Origin: Hymenobacter aranciens
GTDB lineage: Bacteria; Bacteroidota; Bacteroidia; Cytophagales; Hymenobacteraceae
Assembly (NCBI RefSeq): GCF_030580865.1
Contig: NZ_JAUQSY010000011.1
Location: 1-64,000 of the forward strand
Length of the DNA stretch: 64,000 nucleotides
Direction of reading: 5' to 3'
Notes under the pieces: generated by a model
What the model was told of the DNA's origin: nothing
The model's database searches: none
The model's input: the letters and a program-made list of their open reading frames with translations, nothing else
Part shown: piece by piece, positions 43,198-51,721 of the stretch
Layout: the number at the start of each line of letters is the position of its first letter
Numbering within the stretch: the first letter of the stretch is position 1
Made by a program: the position numbers and the translations under genes

Positions 43198-43914
43198 ATG
43201 GCCCAACCCAAATACGCCGCCCGGTTCGAGAACTTCTTCCCGAACCTGCGCCTCAACCGCGCCGAATTTGCCGACATGGCCGAATTTACGCTCAATGCCC
43301 TGCGCACCAGCGGCAAGTACGCCGCCCTGGCCGAGGCCCTCGAAGCCGAGCTTCAGCAGTACCGCACCGCCCACGCCGGGCAGCTCTCGGGCGAAGGCCA
43401 GGCCACCACGCTCACCGCCAAGCAGGCCCTCACCGACTTCAAGGCCTACCTGAAAATGGTGGAGCGCAAGTACATCATCCCCACCTACGACGAGGGCAGC
43501 GCCGACTTCAAGGCCCTGCTGCCCAACGGCCGCAGCGGCTTGGCCAAAACCGCCCAGAACAAGGTGGAAGACGCCTTCACGGCCTTTCTCGACGCCATGG
43601 ACGCCCGCCCGGTAGCGTTTCCGGAAGCCCTACGCCAGCAGGGCCGGGGCACCAAAGACCAGCCCGGCATCCTGGGCAACCTGCGCGCCACCCTCACGGC
43701 CGCCGACCAGGCTAAAAACGCCAGCGGCGCCCGCAAAATCGACCTGCACGACGGGCGCAAGGCTACGTGCGTGGTGCTGTTTAAGGTGTATGCCACGCTG
43801 CTCGTGGAGTTCTTTGATAACCCGGCCAAGGCGGCGCCGTTTTTTGATTTGAGCAAGGCTGGCCGCTCCGACGGTGGCCCGAAGCCGCCGAAAAATACCC
43901 AACCCAAGGCCTAA
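43198..43914 (+). CDS. Hypothetical protein
   Basis: 238 residues, start at MAQPKYAARFENFFPNLRL just after a cluster of T/C-rich sequence; the longer open frame upstream overlaps the previous gene. The protein is soluble, mostly helical and rich in Ala, Lys and Leu, with no recognised motif. The last 25 residues are Pro/Lys-rich. I do not recognise the family. Codon use matches the neighbours. It converges on the GYF-domain gene, with the palindrome array of 43930-44151 between the two stops. Confidence 0.65.
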   Translation: MAQPKYAARFENFFPNLRLNRAEFADMAEFTLNALRTSGKYAALAEALEAELQQYRTAHAGQLSGEGQATTLTAKQALTDFKAYLKMVERKYIIPTYDEGSADFKALLPNGRSGLAKTAQNKVEDAFTAFLDAMDARPVAFPEALRQQGRGTKDQPGILGNLRATLTAADQAKNASGARKIDLHDGRKATCVVLFKVYATLLVEFFDNPAKAAPFFDLSKAGRSDGGPKPPKNTQPKA

Positions 43915-43929
43915 ACGCGAAACGCCCGC

Positions 43930-44151
43930 TGCAACTGGTTGCAACGGGCGTTTCTTCGTGCGCGGGGCACTGCAACCGGTTGCAACGGGCGGCGCGCGAC
44001 GGATTGGGGCATTGCAACCGGTTGCAACTGGCGGCGCGCCGCGAAACGGGCGTTGCAACTGGTTGCAGTAGGCTGCGGGTGGCGGATTGGGGTGTTGCAA
44101 CCGGTTGCGGTGGGCTGCGCGGGACGGTGCGGGATGTTGCAACCGGTTGCA
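43930..44151. repeat. Six-copy array of a TGCAACCGGTTGCA palindrome, 41-42 bp apart
   Basis: Palindrome copies start at 43930, 43971, 44013, 44054, 44096 and 44138. The core is TGCAACCGGTTGCA, with CTGG in place of CCGG in copies 1 and 4; copy 5 is imperfect at its end. Intervening sequence is GC-rich and partly repeated (GGCGCGC, GGATTGGGG). It fills the gap between two convergent genes; short frames across it are repeat translations. Confidence 0.9.
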
Positions 44152-44166
44152 ATGGCCTTGGCAGAA

Positions 44167-45072
44167 TTACATGGGATTAGCTTGGTAGTCTGCCGCTGCT
44201 TCAGCTGCGTCAGCTTCCTGCTGCGCATCATAAACGTATTCTAAGCCGGGGGCTTCGATATGATGAATAGAGCAGTATACGCGGGTGCCACGGTCAGTAT
44301 TCGGAATTGGCCAGGTAACAGTGGCGTGAGCATCCACTCGATTCATTAACACGTAGCGCGTTGTATAAAGACCTCCGTTAGCCTTGAAGTAGTTTACGGC
44401 TATCACATTATTTCGCAGTCTGTAGCCAGACTTGTTGTTGAACTGGAAATAGGCATTAGAGATGCCGCCGAAAGTGCCAGGAGTGTAGGGTAGCATATCT
44501 ACTGCCAAGTATTCCAGAAAATGTTGACGATTCCAAGCGCGTTGCTGCTCTTTGCGTTCAATTTCTACCTGTGCAAGACGAGCTTTTTCTGCTTCGGCTG
44601 CTTGCTGAGCCTGTAAAGCTGCATCATCGACAGATGGGAACGGTTGAGTGGTAGTAGTCACCGGTTCGACATATGAAATGCTAGGGGTTCGTAAAACTCC
44701 ACTCGTGAGTAGCAAAAAAGCCACAAGGGCTGCTACAGTTCCACCGCCTATTATCCATAATTTTCGGTCCGGTAGTACAGCCGATTTTTTCTGAGTTAAA
44801 GGAGGTGTGTAGATAGGCGTTTTGTAAGTAGGTGCAGAGGGAATAGAATTGTGTGCACTGCTATTCTGCGGAATGGGAGGTGGAGATTTACGTAATGGTG
44901 GAGGAAGTTTCGGCAATAACGCATGTACCTCTGATACCACTATTGCGGGTTGCCAATCAGGCATGCCCTCATGCCATATCATAGAGGAGGGTTTCAGCCC
45001 GTGTTTGGTCAAATCTGTTAGTACAAAAGGACCTGCTGGTTCTTGTCCATTGCTGATGTAGTACTGTTTCAT
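44167..45072 (-). CDS. GYF_2-domain single-pass membrane protein
   Basis: 301 residues. The N-terminus MKQYYISNGQEPAGPFVLTDLTKHGLKPSSMIWHEGMPDWQPA is a GYF_2 domain, which binds proline-rich peptides. A Pro-rich linker (60-95) and one membrane helix (about 107-125, IIGGGTVAALVAFLLLTSG) follow, then a coiled coil rich in Ala/Gln/Glu (about 150-180) and a C-terminal beta domain. The base composition is clearly more AT-rich than the flanks, suggesting recent acquisition. The function is unknown. Confidence 0.8.
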   Translation of the reverse strand: MKQYYISNGQEPAGPFVLTDLTKHGLKPSSMIWHEGMPDWQPAIVVSEVHALLPKLPPPLRKSPPPIPQNSSAHNSIPSAPTYKTPIYTPPLTQKKSAVLPDRKLWIIGGGTVAALVAFLLLTSGVLRTPSISYVEPVTTTTQPFPSVDDAALQAQQAAEAEKARLAQVEIERKEQQRAWNRQHFLEYLAVDMLPYTPGTFGGISNAYFQFNNKSGYRLRNNVIAVNYFKANGGLYTTRYVLMNRVDAHATVTWPIPNTDRGTRVYCSIHHIEAPGLEYVYDAQQEADAAEAAADYQANPM

Positions 45073-45247
45073 TTTTAGATTGGTGAAAAATATGTTTGAC
45101 CAAATGTAACAGTAGTTTCAGAACCAACAAAGCCTTGTTAATGCTAAACCGGCATGGATGAATAAAACCGACCTTTTCCCGCCGTATTTTTGTTGATTCC
45201 CGAGCGCTGCCACCCATTAGCGCAATCCATATAATCAGCGAAAATCA

Positions 45248-47800
45248 GTGATAGTCTGCATTGCCGAAAAACCCAGCGTCGCCCGCGAAATTGCCCAGGT
45301 CATCGGGGCCAAAAACCGGATGGACGGCTACTTCGAGGGCAACGGCTACCAGGTCACCTGGACCTTCGGGCACTTCTGCCAGCTCAAGGAGCCCGACGAC
45401 TACGACCCGCAGTGGAAGCGCTGGAACATCCACGCCCTGCCCATGATACCGCAGAGCTTCGGCATCAAGCTCATGCGCCGCGACGAAGGCGTGGTGAAGC
45501 AGTTTCACACCATCAAAAAGCTGGTGGATGGCGCCACCGAAGTCATCAACTGCGGCGACGCCGGGCAGGAGGGCGAGGTCATCCAGCGCTGGGTGCTGAT
45601 GGAAGCCAAGTGCCGCAAGCCCGTCAAGCGCCTCTGGATTTCGTCGCTCACCGAGGAGGCCATCCGGGCCGGCTTCCAGAACCTGCGCGACGGCAAGGAA
45701 TTCGACTCGCTCTACCAGGCGGGCAAGAGCCGCGCCGTGGGCGACTGGCTGCTGGGCCTCAACGCCACCCGCCTCTTCACCCTCAAGTACACCACTTACC
45801 AGGACAAGCAACTCCTGAGCATCGGCCGCGTGCAAACGCCCACCCTGGCCCTGCTGGTGGACCGCTACCACGAAATCCGCAACTTCAAGCCCGAGCCCTA
45901 CTGGGTGTTGCGGACCGAATACCGGGGCACGATGTTCAGCCACATGGCCCCGCCCAAGCAGGCCAAAGCCGCCGACGACGCCCCCGATGAAAAGGAGCGG
46001 CTCAAAGCCCTGGGCTACTTCGTGAGCGAAGAAGAAGCCAAGGCCGCCCTGGAAGCCGTGCGCCCCGCGCCGCTCACCGTCACCAACATTGAGATTAAGA
46101 AGGGGCGGGAGGCGCCGCCGCGGCTGTTCGACCTCACCTCCCTGCAGGTGCAGTGCAACAACCAGCTCGGCCTCTCGGCCGAGGACACGCTGAAAATCGT
46201 GCAGGGCCTCTACGAGAAAAAGGCCGTCAGCTACCCCCGCGTCGATACCACTTTTCTGCCCGACGACCAGTACCCGAAAATCCCCGGCATCCTGCGCGGC
46301 CTGCGCGGCTACGAGGGACTGACCGAGCCGCTGCTGGGCGCCAAGATTCCCAAGACGCCCAAGGTTTTCAATAATAACAAAGTCACCGACCACCACGCCA
46401 TCATCCCGACCGGCGCGGCCGGCCCCGGCGGCGGCATGGAAACCAGCGTGTACGACATCATCACGCGCCGCTTCATCGCCGCCTTCTACCCCGACTGCGA
46501 GGTAAGCAACACCACCGTGCTGGCCGAGGCCGCTGGCTACCCCTTCCGCGTGCGCGGCCGCCAGATTCTGAGCCCCGGCTGGCGCGTCGTCTACGGCGAC
46601 CCCGCCCAGCAGCAGGCCCCCAGACCCGCGCCCGCCGCCGGCGAGAAGCCCGCCGGCACCGAGGCCGACGACGACGTGGTGAGCACCATCCTCCCAACGT
46701 TCGTGCAGGGCGAAAGCGGCCCGCACGTCCCGAAGCTGGACAGCAAGATGACCCAGCCGCCCAAGGACTACACCGAGGCCATGCTACTGCGCGGCATGGA
46801 GACGGCGGGCCGCAACATCGACGACGAGGAGATGCGCCAGGCCATGAAGGAAAACGGCATCGGCCGCCCCAGCACCCGCGCCGCCATCATCGAAACGCTG
46901 TTCAAGCGCAACTACATCCGGCGCGACAAAAAGCGCATCCTGCCCACGCCCACCGGCATCGAGCTCATTGGCCTTATCCGTAACCCCACCCTGAAATCGG
47001 CCGAACTGACCGGCCAGTGGGAGCGCAAGCTGCGCCAGATTGAGAAGGGCGAACTGTCCTCAGAGCTATTCCTACAGGAGCTCACCGGCCTGGTGTGCGA
47101 GATGGTGCAGGAAGTGAAAAGCGACGGCAGCGGTAAGCTCGTCACCTCCGGCAGCGCCGAAAAAGCCGTGGCCGAAGCCCCAACACCCAACACCAAAAAC
47201 CCAACACCCAACACCCAAAAGGCCGCCAAACCCGAAACCGCCGGCCTCGGCACCTGCCCCAGCTGCAAAACCGGCCACATCCTGCGCGGCAAAACCGCCT
47301 TCGGCTGCGCCCGTTTCCGCGAGGGCTGCCAGTTCCGCCTGCCGACCGATTTTCAGGGCAAGAAGCTCAGCGACCCGCAGGTGAAAGCCCTGCTCACCAA
47401 AGGCCGCACGCCCGTAATGAAAGGCTTCATCGGCGCCGACGGCGAGAAGTTCGACGCCGCCATTGTGCTCAATCCGCAGCAGCAGCCCGAGCTGCTCATC
47501 ACCGCCGGCCGCGCCCCCGGCGCCTCGCCCGACTCGGGCCAGATTCCGTGCCCCGTGTGCAAGCTCGGCACCATGCTCAAGGGCAAAAGCGCCTACGGCT
47601 GCTCCCGCTTCCGCGAAGACTGCCAGTTCCGCGTGGGCTTCGAGTGGGGCGGCAAGGAGCTCACCGAAACGCAAATCAAGCAGCTGCTGCGCCGCGGCGA
47701 AACGGGGCTCATCAAAGGCTTCGTGTCGGCCAAAACGGGCAAGAAGTACGACGCCAAGCTGAAGGTGGACGAGGGGCGCGTGGTGCCGGTGTTTGAGTAG
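45248..47800 (+). CDS. topB: DNA topoisomerase III
   Basis: 850 residues, type IA. It starts with GTG (MIVCIAEKPSVAREIAQVIGA, Toprim domain with GDAGQEGEVIQR), continues with the topoisomerase core including the catalytic Tyr in YLLSIGRVQTPT-type and KKAVSYPRVDTTFL context (active-site region YPRVDT near residue 330), and ends with two C-terminal zinc/GC-rich repeats (CPSCKTGHILRGKTAFGCARFREGCQFRLP and CPVCKLGTMLKGKSAYGCSRFREDCQFRVG). It resolves DNA catenanes and recombination intermediates with RecQ-type helicases. A linker at about residue 645-660 (PTPNTKNPTPNTQ) is encoded by heptamers of the intergenic repeat family. Confidence 0.93.
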   Translation: MIVCIAEKPSVAREIAQVIGAKNRMDGYFEGNGYQVTWTFGHFCQLKEPDDYDPQWKRWNIHALPMIPQSFGIKLMRRDEGVVKQFHTIKKLVDGATEVINCGDAGQEGEVIQRWVLMEAKCRKPVKRLWISSLTEEAIRAGFQNLRDGKEFDSLYQAGKSRAVGDWLLGLNATRLFTLKYTTYQDKQLLSIGRVQTPTLALLVDRYHEIRNFKPEPYWVLRTEYRGTMFSHMAPPKQAKAADDAPDEKERLKALGYFVSEEEAKAALEAVRPAPLTVTNIEIKKGREAPPRLFDLTSLQVQCNNQLGLSAEDTLKIVQGLYEKKAVSYPRVDTTFLPDDQYPKIPGILRGLRGYEGLTEPLLGAKIPKTPKVFNNNKVTDHHAIIPTGAAGPGGGMETSVYDIITRRFIAAFYPDCEVSNTTVLAEAAGYPFRVRGRQILSPGWRVVYGDPAQQQAPRPAPAAGEKPAGTEADDDVVSTILPTFVQGESGPHVPKLDSKMTQPPKDYTEAMLLRGMETAGRNIDDEEMRQAMKENGIGRPSTRAAIIETLFKRNYIRRDKKRILPTPTGIELIGLIRNPTLKSAELTGQWERKLRQIEKGELSSELFLQELTGLVCEMVQEVKSDGSGKLVTSGSAEKAVAEAPTPNTKNPTPNTQKAAKPETAGLGTCPSCKTGHILRGKTAFGCARFREGCQFRLPTDFQGKKLSDPQVKALLTKGRTPVMKGFIGADGEKFDAAIVLNPQQQPELLITAGRAPGASPDSGQIPCPVCKLGTMLKGKSAYGCSRFREDCQFRVGFEWGGKELTETQIKQLLRRGETGLIKGFVSAKTGKKYDAKLKVDEGRVVPVFE
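47180..47218 (+). repeat. Heptamer repeats inside topB
   Basis: Units CAACACC and CAAAAAC-like, period 7 nt, read in frame as PTPNTKNPTPNTQ in the linker before the first zinc repeat. They are the same base pattern as the intergenic heptamers at 39450 and 59853 (GGTGTTG on the opposite strand). Confidence 0.8.
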
Positions 47801-47916
47801 GGGCGGGCTGGCGGCCGTCAGACGGCAAGCCCGTTAGCAACCCTGGGGTTGGTGGTACACGTAGAAATTTTGACTACATTTAGCCCGTCTTCTTTCACCC
47901 GTTCACTCCCAACCCG

Positions 47917-48801
47917 ATGAAACTACGCTTACTCCTGGCCGCCGCTGGTGGCCTGCTCGGTGCCACTCAGGCCAGCCACGCCCAAACCGCCGCCTGGTGC
48001 CCGCCCGGCGCCACCTGGCATTACGAGGTGCAGACCCTGGGCGGTTCTTTCCCCGTTACGCTGCGTTATGCGGGCGACACGCTAGTGGGCGGCCACCAAG
48101 CCCAGCGGCTGCGCTACAGCGACTCGTCGATGCCCACGAAATATGTGCGGGTGTCGAACGACAGCCTCTACAGCTGGCACAATGGGCGCTACGTGCTGCT
48201 GTACCGCTTCGATGCCCGCCCCGGCGACTCTTGGCAGACCTACGCGGGGCACGCCTACGGCATCTGCCCACAGGCTCCGGTGACGCTGACCGTGGATAAT
48301 GTGGGTACGCAGGTAATCGGTGGCCGGCCTCTGCGCTGGCTGAGCGTGCGGGTGAGCGCGCCCAGCCAAGGAGGCGTACTTCGCATCTACGACAGCATTG
48401 GGAGCATAAATGGCTGGCACCCGTATGCGCCCACCTGCGGCGGCACCGACCCCGACTATCTGTATTTGCGTAGCTTCGAGGCGCCCAACTGGCCCACCGT
48501 GGGCGTGGGCGTGGGCACCACCGGCCAGTTGCAGGTGCTGGCCACGGCCGAAGCCCGCGCTGCTCAGGCCAGCTTCACGGCGTACCCGAACCCTACCACC
48601 GGCCTGCTCACCCTGGAAATTGCGGCCCCGCCGGCTGCCGCGCAGGTGGTAGTGCGCGACCTCACCGGGCGGCAGCTGCGGCGGCAGGCCCTGTCCGCCA
48701 GCCGCCAGCTCGACCTGCGCGGCCTGCCTAGCGGCAGCTACCTGCTGACGCTGGAAAGTGCGGGCCAGCCGGCCCTTACCCGGCGCATCACGGTGCAATA
48801 A
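47917..48801 (+). CDS. T9SS type A sorting-domain protein
   Basis: 294 residues. The signal peptide MKLRLLLAAAGGLLGATQASHAQ is followed by a beta-rich domain of about 190 residues without recognised fold. The C-terminal 75 residues form a type IX sorting domain (FTAYPNPTTGLLTLEIAAP, VVVRDLTGRQLRRQAL, LDLRGLPSGSYLLTLES), which directs secretion across the outer membrane and surface anchoring. The gene is monocistronic with a terminator at 48828. Confidence 0.85.
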   Translation: MKLRLLLAAAGGLLGATQASHAQTAAWCPPGATWHYEVQTLGGSFPVTLRYAGDTLVGGHQAQRLRYSDSSMPTKYVRVSNDSLYSWHNGRYVLLYRFDARPGDSWQTYAGHAYGICPQAPVTLTVDNVGTQVIGGRPLRWLSVRVSAPSQGGVLRIYDSIGSINGWHPYAPTCGGTDPDYLYLRSFEAPNWPTVGVGVGTTGQLQVLATAEARAAQASFTAYPNPTTGLLTLEIAAPPAAAQVVVRDLTGRQLRRQALSASRQLDLRGLPSGSYLLTLESAGQPALTRRITVQ

Positions 48802-48827
48802 CCGGGCACTAACCGGCCGGAAAAACC

Positions 48828-48858
48828 AAAAAAGCCCGCCGTAAAACAGCGGGCTTTT
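48828..48858. terminator. Bidirectional terminator
   Basis: AAAAAAGCCCGC / GCGGGCTTTT stem-loop between the convergent genes ending at 48801 and 48895. Confidence 0.85.
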
Positions 48859-48894
48859 CCAATGGACAGGGCTCTCGCCCATGAGAAAACTTAT

Positions 48895-49455
48895 CTAAAA
48901 CGCTACCCCGAACGTGAGTCCCGAGCGCAGGCCAAACCCGGTGAAGGGGCCGGCGTCGAACGACTCACTGTGGCCCAGTGATTCTACCTTGATGTCGCCG
49001 CCGTTGTACGACGGGCCGAGGAAGAAATCGAGCGAGAATCGGTCTTTCAGCAGCAGCTGGTAGCCCGCCACCACGCCGCCGCCGTAGGTATTGAGCTTGC
49101 CTTTGCTCGTGACGTTGGTGCCGTCGTCGAAAACGTCCTCCACCGTCAGCGTCAGATTCTGGTAGCGCAAATACGGTGCCACGTAGAAGCCGCGCAGGGC
49201 GCCCTTCTTCTCCGACAGGTACATGCGATACTCGGGCGTGAGGGCGAAGCCGCTGATTTTGGTGTCGCCCACCTTCCAGTACGTCACCAGGCCGCCGAGC
49301 TGGGCGCTGCTGCTTTCGGTGAGCTTATGCTCGAAAAAGAAGGAGCCGGTTTTGACGAGCGGGCTGAAGATATTAACCTTCAAAACGTTGTTTTGGGCCT
49401 GGGCCCCGGTGGCGGTGGCCACGAGCAGCGCCGCGGCAAGCAAAAGCTTTTGCAT
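48895..49455 (-). CDS. Outer-membrane beta-barrel protein (DUF3575-like)
   Basis: 186 residues. The signal peptide MQKLLLAAALLVATATGAQAQ is followed by alternating strands (NNVLKVNIFSPLVKTGSFFFEHKL, GFALTPEYRMYLSEKK, RGFYVAPYLRYQNLTL) and a final aromatic strand, GLRSGLTFGVAF, which is a typical OMP C-terminus ending in Phe. This is the pattern of the small Bacteroidota DUF3575 barrels. The start at 49455 opens the signal peptide. The ligand is unknown. Confidence 0.82.
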   Translation of the reverse strand: MQKLLLAAALLVATATGAQAQNNVLKVNIFSPLVKTGSFFFEHKLTESSSAQLGGLVTYWKVGDTKISGFALTPEYRMYLSEKKGALRGFYVAPYLRYQNLTLTVEDVFDDGTNVTSKGKLNTYGGGVVAGYQLLLKDRFSLDFFLGPSYNGGDIKVESLGHSESFDAGPFTGFGLRSGLTFGVAF

Positions 49456-49624
49456 GAAAAAAGGGAAAATTGGTGGTTGAAATCGAAGAAAAAGCGCCGC
49501 AGAAAAGGCGAGAAAAACCAGGTCCGTTTTGACGATGCAAAGTTGGGCGGCGGCCGGGCCGGCGGGCGTCACGGGAAGCCGGTATTCGGAGCTACTGGAA
49601 AACCAGTATTTTGCGGCTTAGCCC

Positions 49625-49655
49625 TTGAATTAGGGCCGTTAAGGCGCTAGGTTTG
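49625..49655 (+). promoter_or_regulatory. Bacteroidota-type promoter of the first TPR kinase
   Basis: TTG (49625-49627), 20 nt, then TAGGTTTG (49648-49655): both the -33 and -7 elements at consensus spacing. The predicted leader is about 16 nt. Confidence 0.75.
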
Positions 49656-49677
49656 TCTTCGTAATCCCGGTTTTATC

Positions 49678-51711
49678 ATGCGTTTTCGTATTCCTGAGCT
49701 GGCCCGCCACGGGCTGGTGCTGCTGGCTTGGTCGCTGCTCGGGCCGTGCCCCCGGGCCCAGGCCCAGCGGACCTCGCCCGCCGATTCGCTGCGCGTGCAT
49801 CAGCTCATTACCCAGGCCAAGCAGGTGGGCTCCGACACCCTGCGCCACCGCCAGCTGCTGCAGCAGGCCCTGCGCCTGAGCCAGGCCGCGCACTACGACT
49901 ACGGGGTGGGCACCACTTATAATGAGTTTTCCATCCTGGCCTCGACGCGCTCCGACTACCCCGCCGACAGCCTCTACCTGCACCGCGCCCGGCAGGTGCT
50001 GCAGGCCCTGCAGCGCCGCCAGCCCACCGACCCCCGCGTGATTCGCAAGCTGGCCGACGTGGACGGCAACTGGATAGTGCACCTGCAGCGCACCGGCCGC
50101 TACGCCACCGCCGTGGAGGCCATGCTGGCCGCCCTCGACTACCAGCGCCAGCACAAGCTGTATGCCACCCAAGTGATTACTTACTACAACATCGGCGCCA
50201 CGCTCGCCGCCCTGGGCCAGCGCCGCCAGGCCGTGTACTACTGGAAAGAGGGCCTGCAGCTGCGCCCCCAGGCCCCCGAGCAGGGGGTGCTGGTGCTGCT
50301 GGCCGCCAGCCTGGCTTCGTATTACAACGACAGCAAGGAGCTGCCCGCGGCCCGGAAATACCTGGAGCTCTGCCAGGAGCTGTCGAGCGAGGAGGCGGGG
50401 CGGCAGTACCGGTTTCAGTACCTCTGGATGCTGGGCAAAAGCGAAATGGACCAGGGCCACCTCAACTTTGGGGTGAAGATGCTCGACCAGTCGCTGAGTC
50501 TGGCCCGGCAGCAGGCCGGCGTCGACGACGTGGGCGTGCTGCTGATGGAAGCCGCGCGCGGGCACATGCAAATCGGCCACTACGAACAGGCCCGCCTCTA
50601 CCTGCGGGAGGCGCTGACAATATTCCGCAACAGCAACATGCCGGAAAAAAAGGACATGTATGAATCCCTGACCGAGGTAGAGGAAAAAACGGGCCATCCC
50701 GCCCAGGCGCTGCACTACCTGCGGCAGCTCAACACCTTCAAAGACAGTTTGGCCAGCGTGGAAGTGAAAACCCAGCTCAACGCCCTCGAAACCCAATACC
50801 AAACCCGGGAAAAGGAGCAGCGCATCCGGCTGCTCCAGCAAAACCATACCCTGCAGGCCCGCGAGCTACGGCGCCAGCACCAGCTCACGTACGGGGCGTT
50901 TGCGCTGGTGGCGGCGCTGCTGGGGGCGGGGGGCCTGGGCTACGCGGCGCTGCGCAACCGGCGGCAGCTGGAGCGGCAGCAGCAGCAGCTGCAGGCCCAG
51001 AAAATCCAGGAGCTGGAGCAGGAGCGGCAGCTGCTGGCCACCGAGGCCATGCTGCGGGGGCAGGAGGAGGAGCGCAGCCGGCTGGCGCGGGACCTGCACG
51101 ACGGGCTGGGGGGCATGCTCTCGACGGTGAAATTGTACCTGGGTTCGGTGCGGGGCAATGTGGTGCTGCCCGAGGCCAGCGCGCAGCTGTTTGCCCGTTC
51201 GCTGGAGCACCTGGACGGCTCCATCAGCGAGCTGCGGCGGGTGGCGCGCGACATGATGCCCGAGGCCCTGCTCCAGTTCGGCCTCGTGCCCGCCCTGCGC
51301 GACATCTGCCAGGCGCTGGGGCACCGCGAGCAGTTGCGGGTGCAGTGCCAGGCCTATGGGCTGGAAGAACAGCGCCTGCCGCAGCGCACCGAAGTAGTGG
51401 TGTACCGCCTCATACAGGAGCTGCTCAATAACGTACTCAAACACGCGCAGGCCAGCGAAGTACTGGTGCAATTGATGCGCGACGGCAACCACATCCAACT
51501 GGTGGTGGAAGACGACGGCCAGGGCTTCGACCCCGCCACCGTGCGCGGCGGCGTAGGGCTGCGCAGCATCCAGGCGCGGGTCGATTACCTGCGCGGTACG
51601 CTCGACCTGCAAACGGCCCCCGGCCAGGGCACCACCACGACGATTGACTTCGATGTGCCGCCGGGGTCGCTGGTAGAAGAAGCCAGCCGCAGCGCCCGGT
51701 TTACCGATTAA
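49678..51711 (+). CDS. TPR sensor histidine kinase (HisKA_3 type), copy 1
   Basis: 677 residues. The signal peptide is followed by an extracytoplasmic tetratricopeptide-like region (about 30-390, with ALGQRRQAVYYWKEGL and QARLYLREAL helices). One membrane helix comes at about 402-422 (AFALVAALLGAGGLGYAAL), then a coiled coil (RQLERQQQQLQAQKIQELEQERQ). The kinase has phosphoacceptor His 474 in LARDLHDGLGGMLS and a HATPase domain with NNVLKHA, DDGQGFD and GVGLRSIQARV. This is the NarX/LuxR-pathway kinase plan. It probably phosphorylates the regulator at 53842. The downstream paralogue starts 10 bp after its stop. Confidence 0.94.
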   Translation: MRFRIPELARHGLVLLAWSLLGPCPRAQAQRTSPADSLRVHQLITQAKQVGSDTLRHRQLLQQALRLSQAAHYDYGVGTTYNEFSILASTRSDYPADSLYLHRARQVLQALQRRQPTDPRVIRKLADVDGNWIVHLQRTGRYATAVEAMLAALDYQRQHKLYATQVITYYNIGATLAALGQRRQAVYYWKEGLQLRPQAPEQGVLVLLAASLASYYNDSKELPAARKYLELCQELSSEEAGRQYRFQYLWMLGKSEMDQGHLNFGVKMLDQSLSLARQQAGVDDVGVLLMEAARGHMQIGHYEQARLYLREALTIFRNSNMPEKKDMYESLTEVEEKTGHPAQALHYLRQLNTFKDSLASVEVKTQLNALETQYQTREKEQRIRLLQQNHTLQARELRRQHQLTYGAFALVAALLGAGGLGYAALRNRRQLERQQQQLQAQKIQELEQERQLLATEAMLRGQEEERSRLARDLHDGLGGMLSTVKLYLGSVRGNVVLPEASAQLFARSLEHLDGSISELRRVARDMMPEALLQFGLVPALRDICQALGHREQLRVQCQAYGLEEQRLPQRTEVVVYRLIQELLNNVLKHAQASEVLVQLMRDGNHIQLVVEDDGQGFDPATVRGGVGLRSIQARVDYLRGTLDLQTAPGQGTTTTIDFDVPPGSLVEEASRSARFTD

Positions 51712-51721
51712 TTCACTGACA

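Noticed and set aside
43930..44151. LacI-family operator cluster controlling a promoter
   Set aside because: Both flanking genes end here, so no promoter is expected; kept only as a finding about the repeat.
43874..44244. Frames with the 14-residue repeat around ATGCN on both strands
   Set aside because: The period of about 42 bp follows the DNA palindrome array, and both strands are open, so the DNA repeat explains the frames.
45245..46726. A 493-codon minus-strand open frame
   Set aside because: It is antisense to topB and has the composition of a shadow frame.
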